From: an uncultured Bacillaceae bacterium
GTDB taxonomy: Bacteria; Bacillota; Bacilli; Bacillales; Caldibacillaceae
NCBI GenBank assembly: GCA_937951955.1
Contig: CALGAD010000086.1
Span: forward strand, 1-5,442
Length of the DNA: 5,442 nucleotides
Reading direction: 5' to 3'
Each line of letters begins with the position of its first letter. The stretch's first letter is position 1. This document shows, piece by piece, positions 1 to 5,299 of this stretch. Made by a program: the position numbers and the translations under genes. Under the pieces are notes generated by a model. That model saw only the letters and a program-made list of their open reading frames with translations. It did no database searches and was not told the DNA's origin.

Positions 1-10
1 TTTTTAACGA

Positions 11-505
11 TTAAAACTCCGGGATATCATCGTCATATACATATTCTTGCAGCATATCGATAACATATGGTACCTCGTCTCGTTTGAAGTGTATGTACCA
101 TTCATTGCGATCTTCATTTGTTATTAAACTGCGGTATAATACCGCATCCCCGCTTTCCTCTGCAATTCCCAGTTTTAAATGAATGGAATATGTTTTGTTT
201 TCCTCGGGATTTCCCACTTCAATATGAAGATGTTTATCATTTGTAATCCAGATGATACCATCGTCATCCGGTGTATCAGAAATTTTTAGCTCCTCCCCCT
301 CCCTATCATCATCTTCATTGATAAACATGAAATCACGGAACTCAAAATAAGAATCGTTGACATATTCCATCAATTGTTCTAGATCGTGAAATAAAATTTT
401 GGCATCGAATTCATCTTCTTCGTACATTTGATACGCATAAAATTCCTGATTCACCGGATCAAATTGAATCACACAAAATTCATAAATTTCATCTTCTATT
501 TCCAT
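11..505 (-). CDS. Acidic hypothetical protein, 164 aa
   Basis: I do not recognise this protein and assign no function. It is very rich in Asp and Glu, with acidic runs such as NEDDDREGEE near residues 63-72 and YDDDIPEF at the C-terminus. It has no signal peptide, membrane segment or cysteine motif (one Cys, residue 11), so a soluble cytoplasmic protein is likely. The sequence alternates beta-like stretches with two similar helical pieces (LEQLMEYV near 42-49, VIDMLQEYV near 148-156), which could mean two related half-domains; this is only an impression. The ATG at 503-505 is the first ATG after an in-frame TAG (569-571). The bases before it are pyrimidine-rich and contain no Shine-Dalgarno, which is odd for this genome, where the other genes have good ones. 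Initiation may depend on coupling to upstream small ORFs. The frame is real by length and composition; the start is uncertain. Confidence 0.75.
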   Translation of the reverse strand: MEIEDEIYEFCVIQFDPVNQEFYAYQMYEEDEFDAKILFHDLEQLMEYVNDSYFEFRDFMFINEDDDREGEELKISDTPDDDGIIWITNDKHLHIEVGNPEENKTYSIHLKLGIAEESGDAVLYRSLITNEDRNEWYIHFKRDEVPYVIDMLQEYVYDDDIPEF

Positions 506-568
506 AAAAAAGGAAAAAGTTGGATGATGTTCCGTCGGATTACTTTTAAAAAATATGTATACCTCATC

Positions 569-640
569 CTACTCTTCAATTTCCGGCAGTCTTGCCTTTA
601 ATCCTTGTTCCATCCGGAAAAACCATTCCATACCGCTCAT
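569..640 (-). CDS. Small ORF, 23 aa, with a good ribosome binding site
   Basis: This is a short leftward ORF beginning MSGMEWFFRMEQGLK and ending LPEIEE before TAG. It has the best translation signal at this end of the window: GGAGGG (minus strand, about 647-652) six bases before ATG. The sequence is amphipathic, with an aromatic WFF near the N-terminus and an acidic tail. It lies in the same reading frame as the 164-residue protein downstream, and the 21 codons between its TAG and that protein's ATG contain no stop. It could be a genuine micropeptide, a leader ORF that brings ribosomes to the downstream gene, or the true N-terminus of a 209-codon gene interrupted by a nonsense change or sequencing error. 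I do not recognise a family. Confidence 0.45.
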   Translation of the reverse strand: MSGMEWFFRMEQGLKARLPEIEE

Positions 641-721
641 GGCACACCCTCCACTTTATTTTTCAGTCATATCTTGTTCAGAAATGATTCGATTTATGTT
701 ATTAATTGGATGAAATGTAAA

Positions 722-727
722 ATTATA
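722..727 (-). promoter_or_regulatory. Possible -10 element for the leftward small ORF and acidic gene
   Basis: A perfect TATAAT reads leftward here, about 80 bases upstream of the small ORF start at 640. Nothing close to TTGACA sits 16-18 bases further upstream; the 17-base position reads AGCAAA. The same bases can also be read as CATATAAT, which resembles sporulation-type -10 boxes, but no matching -35 is evident. Assignment rests on the -10 and on its position only. Confidence 0.3.
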
Positions 728-784
728 TGGTTCAAGTTAAAACGTTTGCTCGAAATTCAACTTTTTTTCTTTCGCGATATTCGA

Positions 785-790
785 TACAAT
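785..790 (+). promoter_or_regulatory. Possible -10 element for the HAD phosphatase gene
   Basis: TACAAT (one mismatch to TATAAT) lies 58 bases before the TTG start of the phosphatase gene. The expected -35 position is a T-rich run (761-770) with no good TTGACA match, so the promoter would be weak or activator-dependent. Confidence 0.35.
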
Positions 791-847
791 AGAAGGGAGT
801 GTCTTTCCAAAAAATGCTTACTTATGGATTAAAAGAGGTGCAGTCAA

Positions 848-1717
848 TTGATCAAAATAATCGCAACAGATATGGATGGAACTTTATTAAATAACAAAGG
901 GTTAATCAGTGATGTAAATGTTCGTGCCATTCAAAAAGCAAAGGAAGCGGGAATCGAGGTCATTATTGCGACAGGGAGATCTGTGGAGTTTGCCCGATTT
1001 CCAGTGGAATCTTCTGGTTTGAATTTGTCGTTAATTGTCATGAATGGCGCATTGATCATTGATCAGGACGGACAGATTGAATCTTCCATTGCTTTAGACA
1101 AATCCGTAATCCGTGATGTGGTCAAGGTTTTAAATAAATTTGATGTTTATTATGAATTTTATACGAACCAGGGACATATTGCTGTTGACATGAAAAAAGG
1201 TGAAGAAATTTTACAGAAAATTTTTATGGAAAAACATCAATTCGAAACGATTGCAGAATCGCTCAAATATGTGCAAAATCGCTTTAAAAATGGTCAAATC
1301 AAGTTTTCCAATTATTCCGAGGATATTTTTACAAACGACAACATGCAAGTATATAAGTTAATTGTCTTTTCTTTTGAAAAGGATAAACTGGTAAAAGTTC
1401 AACAAGAGCTAGATTCCCTTCCTGATATTGTAGTGAGTTCCTCTGGTTATGGGAATTTAGAGATTAATCACAAGGAAGCACAAAAAGGATTGGCTTTAGA
1501 ACGGTATGCCCGAAAGAGAAAGATCGCCACTGAGGAAATCATGGCCATTGGCGATAGTTACAATGATGTTTCCATGTTGAAAGTAGCCGGGTTTTCCGTT
1601 GCCATGGACAACGCGGATGATGAAATTAAGAAATTAGCCGATTTCGTCACATTGACGAATGATCATCATGGTTTTGCACATGCAGTAGAAAAAGTGTTAG
1701 AAATGAATAACAAGTAA
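848..1717 (+). CDS. Cof-type HAD superfamily phosphatase (subfamily IIB), 289 aa
   Basis: A cytoplasmic Mg2+-dependent phosphatase expected to remove phosphate from a small metabolite. All four HAD motifs are present: motif I DMDGT, with the nucleophile and acid/base Asp at residues 8 and 10; motif II ATGR, with Thr42; motif III Lys213 in QKGLAL; and motif IV GDSYND, with Asp236 and Asp240. The roughly 110-residue insertion between motifs II and III is the IIB cap that sets substrate choice. Length and the ending (FVTLTNDHHGFAHAVEKV) are typical of Cof proteins. The start is TTG at 848, supported by GAGGTG seven bases upstream and by the usual family beginning MIKIIATDMDGT. Substrate cannot be read from sequence. 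Family members act on sugar phosphates, FMN-type compounds and, for E. coli Cof, a thiamine-pyrimidine pyrophosphate. The gene is alone on its strand and converges on thiT, sharing a terminator with it. Confidence 0.93.
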   Translation: MIKIIATDMDGTLLNNKGLISDVNVRAIQKAKEAGIEVIIATGRSVEFARFPVESSGLNLSLIVMNGALIIDQDGQIESSIALDKSVIRDVVKVLNKFDVYYEFYTNQGHIAVDMKKGEEILQKIFMEKHQFETIAESLKYVQNRFKNGQIKFSNYSEDIFTNDNMQVYKLIVFSFEKDKLVKVQQELDSLPDIVVSSSGYGNLEINHKEAQKGLALERYARKRKIATEEIMAIGDSYNDVSMLKVAGFSVAMDNADDEIKKLADFVTLTNDHHGFAHAVEKVLEMNNK

Positions 1718-1722
1718 GTCAA

Positions 1723-1768
1723 CAAAAAACAGCCTAAAATCGCGCGTGGATTTTAGGCTGTTGCTTTT
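1723..1768. terminator. Bidirectional intrinsic terminator between the HAD gene and thiT
   Basis: A perfect 14-bp stem (1728-1741 paired with 1749-1762) has a 7-base loop, GCGCGTG. Read leftward it is followed by a six-base U-tract (partly overlapping the stem base), a strong end for thiT. Read rightward it is followed by GCTTTTCC, a weaker U-tract, ending the phosphatase transcript. It lies 11 bases after the phosphatase stop and 13 bases after the thiT stop. Confidence 0.9.
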
Positions 1769-1775
1769 CCATGGA

Positions 1776-2366
1776 TTAAGAACTTATTTCCACATTGTTT
1801 TCGTGATTGGTCTTCAACAGGCGCGGACCAACACCGAGTAATAAGATAAGGACTACAGCACAAAAGATAAAGGCTCCTACCCATGTCGTACCATTAATGA
1901 TTAATGAGTATAACCAGGCTGGTTGTCCTTCAGGTGCATAACTACCAAACCAGATAATACCAGCTAGATAATGGCAGAAATAGCGTGCTAAACTCCCTAC
2001 CAATACTCCGAAAACTAGATAGATTGATCCTTTTTTTCGATTTCCTGCTAAATAGAGTTGCTTTACATGACCGGCGAAGACACCAGCGAGACCGATTGCA
2101 CTAAAGGCGATTGGGTATTCTAGTATAAACTGGATTGGATGGACAATGTATGCATCACCTATAGCTAATTGCAACATTGCCCAAATAAAACCTGACAAAA
2201 TTCCGGTACCTAGCCCCCAGCGATAGGCAATGAGAAAGATAGGCACCATTGCGAAGGAAATCGAAATCCATGGTCCCAACTGGATTGATGGAAGCAAATC
2301 CAATAATAAAGCAATAGTGGCCATAAAAGCCGCTTCCACCATTTTCTGTAGTCGAATATTGCGCAT
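1776..2366 (-). CDS. thiT: Thiamine transporter ThiT (ECF S component), 196 aa
   Basis: The membrane-embedded substrate-capture subunit for thiamine uptake. It works with a shared energy-coupling module (EcfA, EcfA', EcfT), which is not encoded in this window. About six hydrophobic segments span nearly the whole protein. Residues matching those known to bind thiamine in the family are kept: Trp33 in GPWISISF, Glu83 in EYPIAF, His132 in RYFCHYLAG, Trp138, Tyr153 and Asn159 in LIINGTTW. The length fits the family. I chose the ATG at 2364-2366 because AGGAGG lies seven bases upstream and family members begin close to here. The frame stays open further upstream, but that stretch is the riboswitch expression platform. 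The TPP riboswitch directly ahead independently supports the thiamine assignment and predicts repression when TPP is plentiful. Confidence 0.95.
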   Translation of the reverse strand: MRNIRLQKMVEAAFMATIALLLDLLPSIQLGPWISISFAMVPIFLIAYRWGLGTGILSGFIWAMLQLAIGDAYIVHPIQFILEYPIAFSAIGLAGVFAGHVKQLYLAGNRKKGSIYLVFGVLVGSLARYFCHYLAGIIWFGSYAPEGQPAWLYSLIINGTTWVGAFIFCAVVLILLLGVGPRLLKTNHENNVEISS

Positions 2367-2407
2367 AAAAAAACCTCCTATAGATTTTTTATAACGTTCC
2401 ATAGGAG
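2367..2407 (-). promoter_or_regulatory. Shine-Dalgarno-sequestering hairpin of thiT, possibly a terminator too
   Basis: In the mRNA, CUCCUAU (2401-2407) pairs perfectly with AUAGGAG (2375-2381), so the Shine-Dalgarno AGGAGG is locked in a stem with a 19-base loop. The stem is followed by G and seven U's (2367-2373), then AUG. It therefore looks like the off-state element of the TPP riboswitch. It acts on translation, and the U-tract could add some transcription termination, though the long loop makes that less certain. Confidence 0.65.
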
Positions 2408-2443
2408 AGACAAAGAAAGTACATATATAAGCTGAGTACCTTC

Positions 2444-2547
2444 TTTCCACAATCCCTACGCAGGCATTAACCTGAACAGGTTCAAAGGGTCAGGATTAAA
2501 GAAACATTCTTTAATCCACTCTCAGCATAAAGCTCCCCCTGTGGAAA
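2444..2547 (-). promoter_or_regulatory. TPP riboswitch (THI-box) upstream of thiT
   Basis: Read leftward, the conserved THI-box elements appear in order: GGGGAGC, then GCTGAGAG, GACCCTTTGAACCTG, a short CAGG/CCTG stem, and GCGTAGGGA. The closing stem P1 is unusually long: TTTCCACA (2540-2547) pairs with TGTGGAAA (2444-2451), 8 bp. The optional P3a arm is a perfect 11-bp hairpin, GGATTAAAGAA (2507-2517) with TTCTTTAATCC (2493-2503), and a 3-base loop. This RNA binds thiamine pyrophosphate. It sits 78 bases before the thiT start, so it should repress uptake when TPP is abundant. Confidence 0.96.
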
Positions 2548-2568
2548 CGTTATTTGATTTTCATCAAT

Positions 2569-2574
2569 ATTATA
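2569..2574 (-). promoter_or_regulatory. -10 element of the thiT promoter
   Basis: A perfect TATAAT reads leftward about 22 bases before the riboswitch P1 stem, the right place for the start of the leader RNA. The -35 is poor: the 17-base position reads TAGCTA. A perfect TTGACA (minus strand, 2606-2611) is present but 31 bases away, too far to pair with this -10. An overlapping TATACT (2574-2579) does not improve the spacing. Confidence 0.5.
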
Positions 2575-2668
2575 GTATAAATCTTTTCAATTAGCTAGTT
2601 CCATTTGTCAAATATTCCGTACTATATAAAATTAGCAAAATACGATTTTAAAATTTATTACAGAAAAT

Positions 2669-2710
2669 AAAAAGGATAGCAACTCTAAATTTGCAGTCGC
2701 TATCCTTTTT
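2669..2710 (-). terminator. Intrinsic terminator of the htrA transcript
   Basis: A 12-bp perfect stem, AAAAAGGATAGC (2669-2680) with GCTATCCTTTTT (2699-2710), encloses an 18-base loop that can add three more pairs. Leftward reading gives UUUUUAUUUUC after the GC part of the stem. It lies 43 bases beyond the htrA stop and separates that gene from the thiT promoter. Confidence 0.88.
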
Positions 2711-2753
2711 GTTTGAAGAATACGCAATTAAAGGATGATGATCAAAGTCTATT

Positions 2754-4043
2754 TTAATTAGCAATCGTTGTGACAGATACCGTTTGTTTTTTACCATCCC
2801 GGTAAAACTCGATTTCGATGGAATCTCCCGGTTTTACATTTTTGTAAAGATATTGGCGGAATTCCGTAGTGTTGTTAACTTCATTTCCATCTACACCGAC
2901 AATGATATCATTAACTTGCAGACCGCTAGACGCAGCTGGTGATCCAGGTTGAACTTCGGCAACAACGATTCCCTTTTCAATCGCTCCGAACACGTTTTGT
3001 CTGTAGAAGGCGGCTAAATCAGCAATATTGATCATTTTAATTCCGATGAATGGACGTTTTACTTCGCCGTGTTCAATTAATTCTTCCGCAATGGGAATAA
3101 CATCGTTACTCGGTATAGCAAAACCTAAACCTTCCACTCCATCTTGGGAAATTTTCAAACTGTTTATGCCGATGACTTCTCCGACACTATTAATTAATGC
3201 CCCACCGCTATTTCCTGGATTAATCGCCGCATCCGTTTGAATAACGTCTAAAGCCCATTCACCTGCTGCAGTTTCAACGGTAACCGTACGGTTGGTGGCG
3301 CTGACAATCCCCTGTGTAACGGTACGGGAAAATTCCAGTCCTAAAGGATTGCCGATGGCGATTACTTCATCACCAGGACGTAATGCATCGGAATCCCCGA
3401 AAGGTGCCACCTCATCCACATAACTGGCATCGATCTTTAAAACAGCAAGATCCGTTAATGCATCAGCCCCGATCACTTCTGCTTCTGTTACATCTCCGGA
3501 AGCTAATTCTACTTCCACACGGTTCGCATTGGCGATGACATGGTTATTCGTAATAATATAAGCACTGTCGCCTTCTTTCTTATAGATGACCCCAGAACCG
3601 GAACCGCTGGCCTGATCGGCAGCTGGGAATCCGAAAAAGTCTTGAGAAGACTGGTAATTAACGACACCAACAATCGTCGGGGCTAATTTTTCAGCAATAT
3701 CCGCGATCGTATATTCACTCGAATCTTTAAAATAAGTCGGTGTATATGTTGGGCTTTCGCCATTGATATTTCGTGAGACTTCTCGTGTTTCTGGTTCTTT
3801 ATTTGATCCTAAATCTATCTCTACCAGGTTGAATCCGACTAGAAGTGCAACGGTCACGACCGAACTGATTATCCCAACAATAAAATAAGCGAGTAATTTT
3901 TTCCACATAGATGATGGATTGTTTCCATGTTTCGGATAATCAGGTTGCTTCTTTTCAACTGGCATGGGGACAAGGGTGAAATTTGTATTCATTGTTTCAT
4001 CATTTTGAGGATCTCTATGGGAATTTCGATTGTTCTCATCCAT
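2754..4043 (-). CDS. htrA: HtrA/DegP-type membrane-anchored serine protease, 429 aa
   Basis: A quality-control protease expected to degrade or refold misfolded proteins at the outer face of the cytoplasmic membrane. Order: a polar cytoplasmic N-terminus (1-47), one membrane segment (about 48-70), a linker, a trypsin-like domain (about 115-325) and one PDZ domain (about 330-428). The triad is intact: His168 in TNNHVI, Asp198 in LTDLAVL, Ser279 in GNSGGAL. The PDZ region includes RPFIGIKM and GSPAASSGLQVNDII. Length matches Bacillus HtrA-like proteins, but I cannot tell HtrA, HtrB and HtrC (YyxA) apart from this window. I chose ATG at 4041-4043 because AAAGGAGA sits seven bases upstream. A TTG at 4064 would start before that site and is unlikely. 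The gene is a single unit with its own terminator, divergent from the HxlR gene. No two-component genes such as cssRS are adjacent. Confidence 0.95.
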   Translation of the reverse strand: MDENNRNSHRDPQNDETMNTNFTLVPMPVEKKQPDYPKHGNNPSSMWKKLLAYFIVGIISSVVTVALLVGFNLVEIDLGSNKEPETREVSRNINGESPTYTPTYFKDSSEYTIADIAEKLAPTIVGVVNYQSSQDFFGFPAADQASGSGSGVIYKKEGDSAYIITNNHVIANANRVEVELASGDVTEAEVIGADALTDLAVLKIDASYVDEVAPFGDSDALRPGDEVIAIGNPLGLEFSRTVTQGIVSATNRTVTVETAAGEWALDVIQTDAAINPGNSGGALINSVGEVIGINSLKISQDGVEGLGFAIPSNDVIPIAEELIEHGEVKRPFIGIKMINIADLAAFYRQNVFGAIEKGIVVAEVQPGSPAASSGLQVNDIIVGVDGNEVNNTTEFRQYLYKNVKPGDSIEIEFYRDGKKQTVSVTTIAN

Positions 4044-4159
4044 ACCAATTTCTCCTTTCCGCAATTTTTCTCTTAAAGGAATTCATCGTTTTTTTATGAA
4101 AGGAAATTGTCCGGACCTTATTTTACTAACATTTTTTCCATCTATCTCCTTCCTTTTAC

Positions 4160-4165
4160 ATTGTA
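4160..4165 (-). promoter_or_regulatory. Possible -10 element of the htrA promoter
   Basis: TACAAT reads leftward 117 bases before the htrA start, implying a leader of about 110 bases. No convincing -35 lies 16-18 bases upstream; TTGTTC is only 12 bases away. A weak -35 would fit an activator-dependent stress promoter, as known for htrA in B. subtilis, but this is inference. Confidence 0.35.
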
Positions 4166-4283
4166 GGTAAAAAATATGAACAAATCTTGAATAAAAAAGG
4201 AAAAAATGATAAAGGTTTTTACTCTGGAAAGACTTGAAATAATCGATTTACAGATGCGTAAGAAATTCCATTACTTTTTGTTT

Positions 4284-4310
4284 ATAGACAATTCTTTGAT
4301 AACAGTCTAT
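4284..4310. promoter_or_regulatory. Inverted repeat over the hxlR promoter, likely autoregulatory operator
   Basis: ATAGAC (4284-4289) and GTCTAT (4305-4310) are perfect inverted halves, 21 bp apart centre to centre, about two helical turns. They cover the -35 and the first half of the -10, so a bound dimer would block RNA polymerase. A third half-site-like ATAGAT lies at 4318-4323, near the predicted transcription start. Binding by the HxlR protein itself is inference. Confidence 0.4.
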
Positions 4311-4313
4311 TAT
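4285..4313 (+). promoter_or_regulatory. Sigma-A-type promoter of the HxlR gene
   Basis: TAGACA (4285-4290) and TATTAT (4308-4313), each with one mismatch to consensus, are separated by the ideal 17 bases. Transcription would start near 4320, leaving a leader of about 15 bases that just holds the ribosome binding site. Confidence 0.72.
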
Positions 4314-4335
4314 AAAAATAGATGAGGTGATGGGT

Positions 4336-4698
4336 ATGGGAGCTACCGTATGTCCAAAATTTGAAAAAGCGATGCAGTTTATCGGTAAACGATGGACAGG
4401 TCTTATCGTTCATCAATTGTTGAGCGGTCCGAAACGGTTTTGTGAAATAGAGCATGCTTTACCGATTAGTGGGCGTTTATTGTCAGAGCGCTTGAAGGAA
4501 CTAGAAAAAAATGGTATGGTTTTGCGGAAAGTTTATCCCGAAACCCCCGTTCGTGTGGAGTATTCGCTAACCGAGAAAGGGATGGCTCTCTCGCCAGTAA
4601 TCCGGGAATTGGAGAAATGGGCGAGTCGATATATAGAAATTGATCAATTATCACAAGATAACACGGTTGCAACTGTTCCAAAGGGTGAAAATGAATAA
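4336..4698 (+). CDS. HxlR-family winged-helix transcriptional regulator, 120 aa
   Basis: A small DNA-binding protein expected to act as a homodimeric repressor or activator. The family pattern is clear: an N-terminal cysteine and helix (VCPKFEKAMQFIGKRW, 5-20), then FCEIEHALPISGRLLSERLKELEKNG across the recognition helix (about 35-60), the wing (VRVEYSLTEKG, 72-82) and a C-terminal dimerisation helix (86-102). Cys6 matches the conserved sensing cysteine of YodB-type members; a second cysteine, Cys36, lies in the helix-turn-helix region. This suggests, but does not prove, sensing of quinones, electrophiles or oxidants. The ATG at 4336 is chosen because GAGGTG (4324-4329) is six bases upstream; GTG at 4327 and ATG at 4330 fall inside or against that site. 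It is divergent from htrA and convergent with the YceI gene. Its promoter carries an inverted repeat that suggests autoregulation. Confidence 0.93.
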   Translation: MGATVCPKFEKAMQFIGKRWTGLIVHQLLSGPKRFCEIEHALPISGRLLSERLKELEKNGMVLRKVYPETPVRVEYSLTEKGMALSPVIRELEKWASRYIEIDQLSQDNTVATVPKGENE

Positions 4699-4702
4699 AA
4701 AT

Positions 4703-4735
4703 CAGGTGTCAATGATCAGTTGACACCTGTTTTTT
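4703..4735. terminator. Bidirectional intrinsic terminator between the HxlR and YceI genes
   Basis: A perfect 10-bp stem, CAGGTGTCAA (4703-4712) with TTGACACCTG (4720-4729), has a 7-base loop. Rightward it is followed by six T's; leftward by AUUUUUAUUC. It starts four bases after the HxlR stop and ends three bases before the YceI stop, so one hairpin serves both convergent genes. Confidence 0.92.
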
Positions 4736-4738
4736 CGT

Positions 4739-5272
4739 TTATTCTTTAATTAATTCAAGGAGAAGATCAATTTTTACGTCTTCACTTACGAGCACGCCAC
4801 CTGTCTCCAGAGCTGCGTTCCATGTTAAACCATAATCGGTTCGATTAATTTTACCTGTTGCGGTCAATCCCGCTTTTTCGACACCGGAGAACGGATCTTT
4901 TGCAACACCTGCAAATGTTACACGGAATGTTTCTGGTTTTGTTACACCGCGAATCGTCAAATCACCGGTTACGTCGTACTCATTATCCCTTTTTTTCTCA
5001 ATAGTTTTTGCGACAAAGGTCATGTTCGGATGGTTTTCTACATCAAAGAAGTCTGCCGATTTTAAATGATTGTCGCGATCTTCATTTCGAGTATCAATAC
5101 TTGCAACATTCACGGTAAAATTCACATCAGCAGTTGTTAAATCTTCTGGATCGAATGCCAGATCAGCTGAAAAATCACGGAAAGTTCCATTCACACGGGC
5201 AATCATCATGTGTTTTACAGTAAAATTCACTTCACTATGGCTCGTATCAACCTTCCATTTCGCTTTAGCCAA
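4739..5272 (-). CDS. YceI-family protein (isoprenoid-binding lipocalin-like fold), 177 aa
   Basis: An all-beta barrel protein whose relatives hold long isoprenoid chains such as quinone side chains or polyprenyl lipids in a hydrophobic tunnel. Family blocks are all present: W-x-VDTSHSEVNFTVKHM near 6-22, VNGTFRDF near 27-34, NVASIDTRNEDRDNHLKS near 55-72 followed by DFFD, GDLTIRGVTKP near 103-113, and NRTDYGLTWN near 143-152 with ETGGVLVSEDV. There is no signal peptide, so this is the cytoplasmic form, unlike secreted E. coli YceI. The start is TTG at 5270-5272, supported by AGGAGG (minus strand, 5281-5286) eight bases upstream and by the conserved KWKVDTSHS beginning. It has its own promoter with an operator-like palindrome and is convergent with the HxlR gene. 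The name follows the E. coli family; the B. subtilis gene called yceI is unrelated, so I give no symbol. Confidence 0.94.
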   Translation of the reverse strand: MAKAKWKVDTSHSEVNFTVKHMMIARVNGTFRDFSADLAFDPEDLTTADVNFTVNVASIDTRNEDRDNHLKSADFFDVENHPNMTFVAKTIEKKRDNEYDVTGDLTIRGVTKPETFRVTFAGVAKDPFSGVEKAGLTATGKINRTDYGLTWNAALETGGVLVSEDVKIDLLLELIKE

Positions 5273-5299
5273 CCTGTATCCCTCCTCAATAATAACTTG

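Noticed and set aside
540..548. Further copies of TTACTTTT (540-547, 5435-5442) resembling the yceI operator half
   Set aside because: They lack an inverted partner, and such A/T-rich 8-mers are expected often in this DNA; their presence also lowers the weight of the 4271-4281 match.
737..750. Catabolite-control (cre)-like site around AAACGTTT
   Set aside because: It has three mismatches to the consensus at informative positions, so it is not convincing.
605..832. Rightward 75-codon ORF
   Set aside because: It has no ribosome binding site, an unprotein-like composition, and overlaps the small leftward ORF and the promoter region of the HAD gene.
814..894. Small rightward ORF (MLTYGLKEVQS...) overlapping the HAD start
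   Set aside because: It lacks a suitably spaced ribosome binding site and runs out of frame into the conserved HAD N-terminus.
2367..2450. Upstream in-frame extension of thiT by 28 codons
   Set aside because: These bases form the riboswitch expression platform, and the ATG at 2364-2366 has a perfect AGGAGG and fits the family N-terminus.
2469..2482. AACCTG-AA-CAGGTT inverted repeat within the riboswitch
   Set aside because: It is explained by the conserved AACCTG and the P5 stem of the TPP aptamer; a two-base loop would not form a hairpin.
3028..3240. Rightward 70-codon ORF inside htrA
   Set aside because: It is a shadow of the protease gene in another frame, with no family resemblance or start signal.
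4044..4064. TTG start for htrA seven codons earlier
   Set aside because: It would place the clear AAAGGAGA ribosome binding site inside the coding region; ATG at 4041-4043 is properly spaced from it.
4109..4116. GTCCGGAC 8-bp palindrome in the htrA leader
   Set aside because: It is short, isolated and does not extend; likely chance.
4466..4681. Leftward 71-codon ORF inside the HxlR gene
   Set aside because: It is antisense to a well-conserved regulator and has no start signal.
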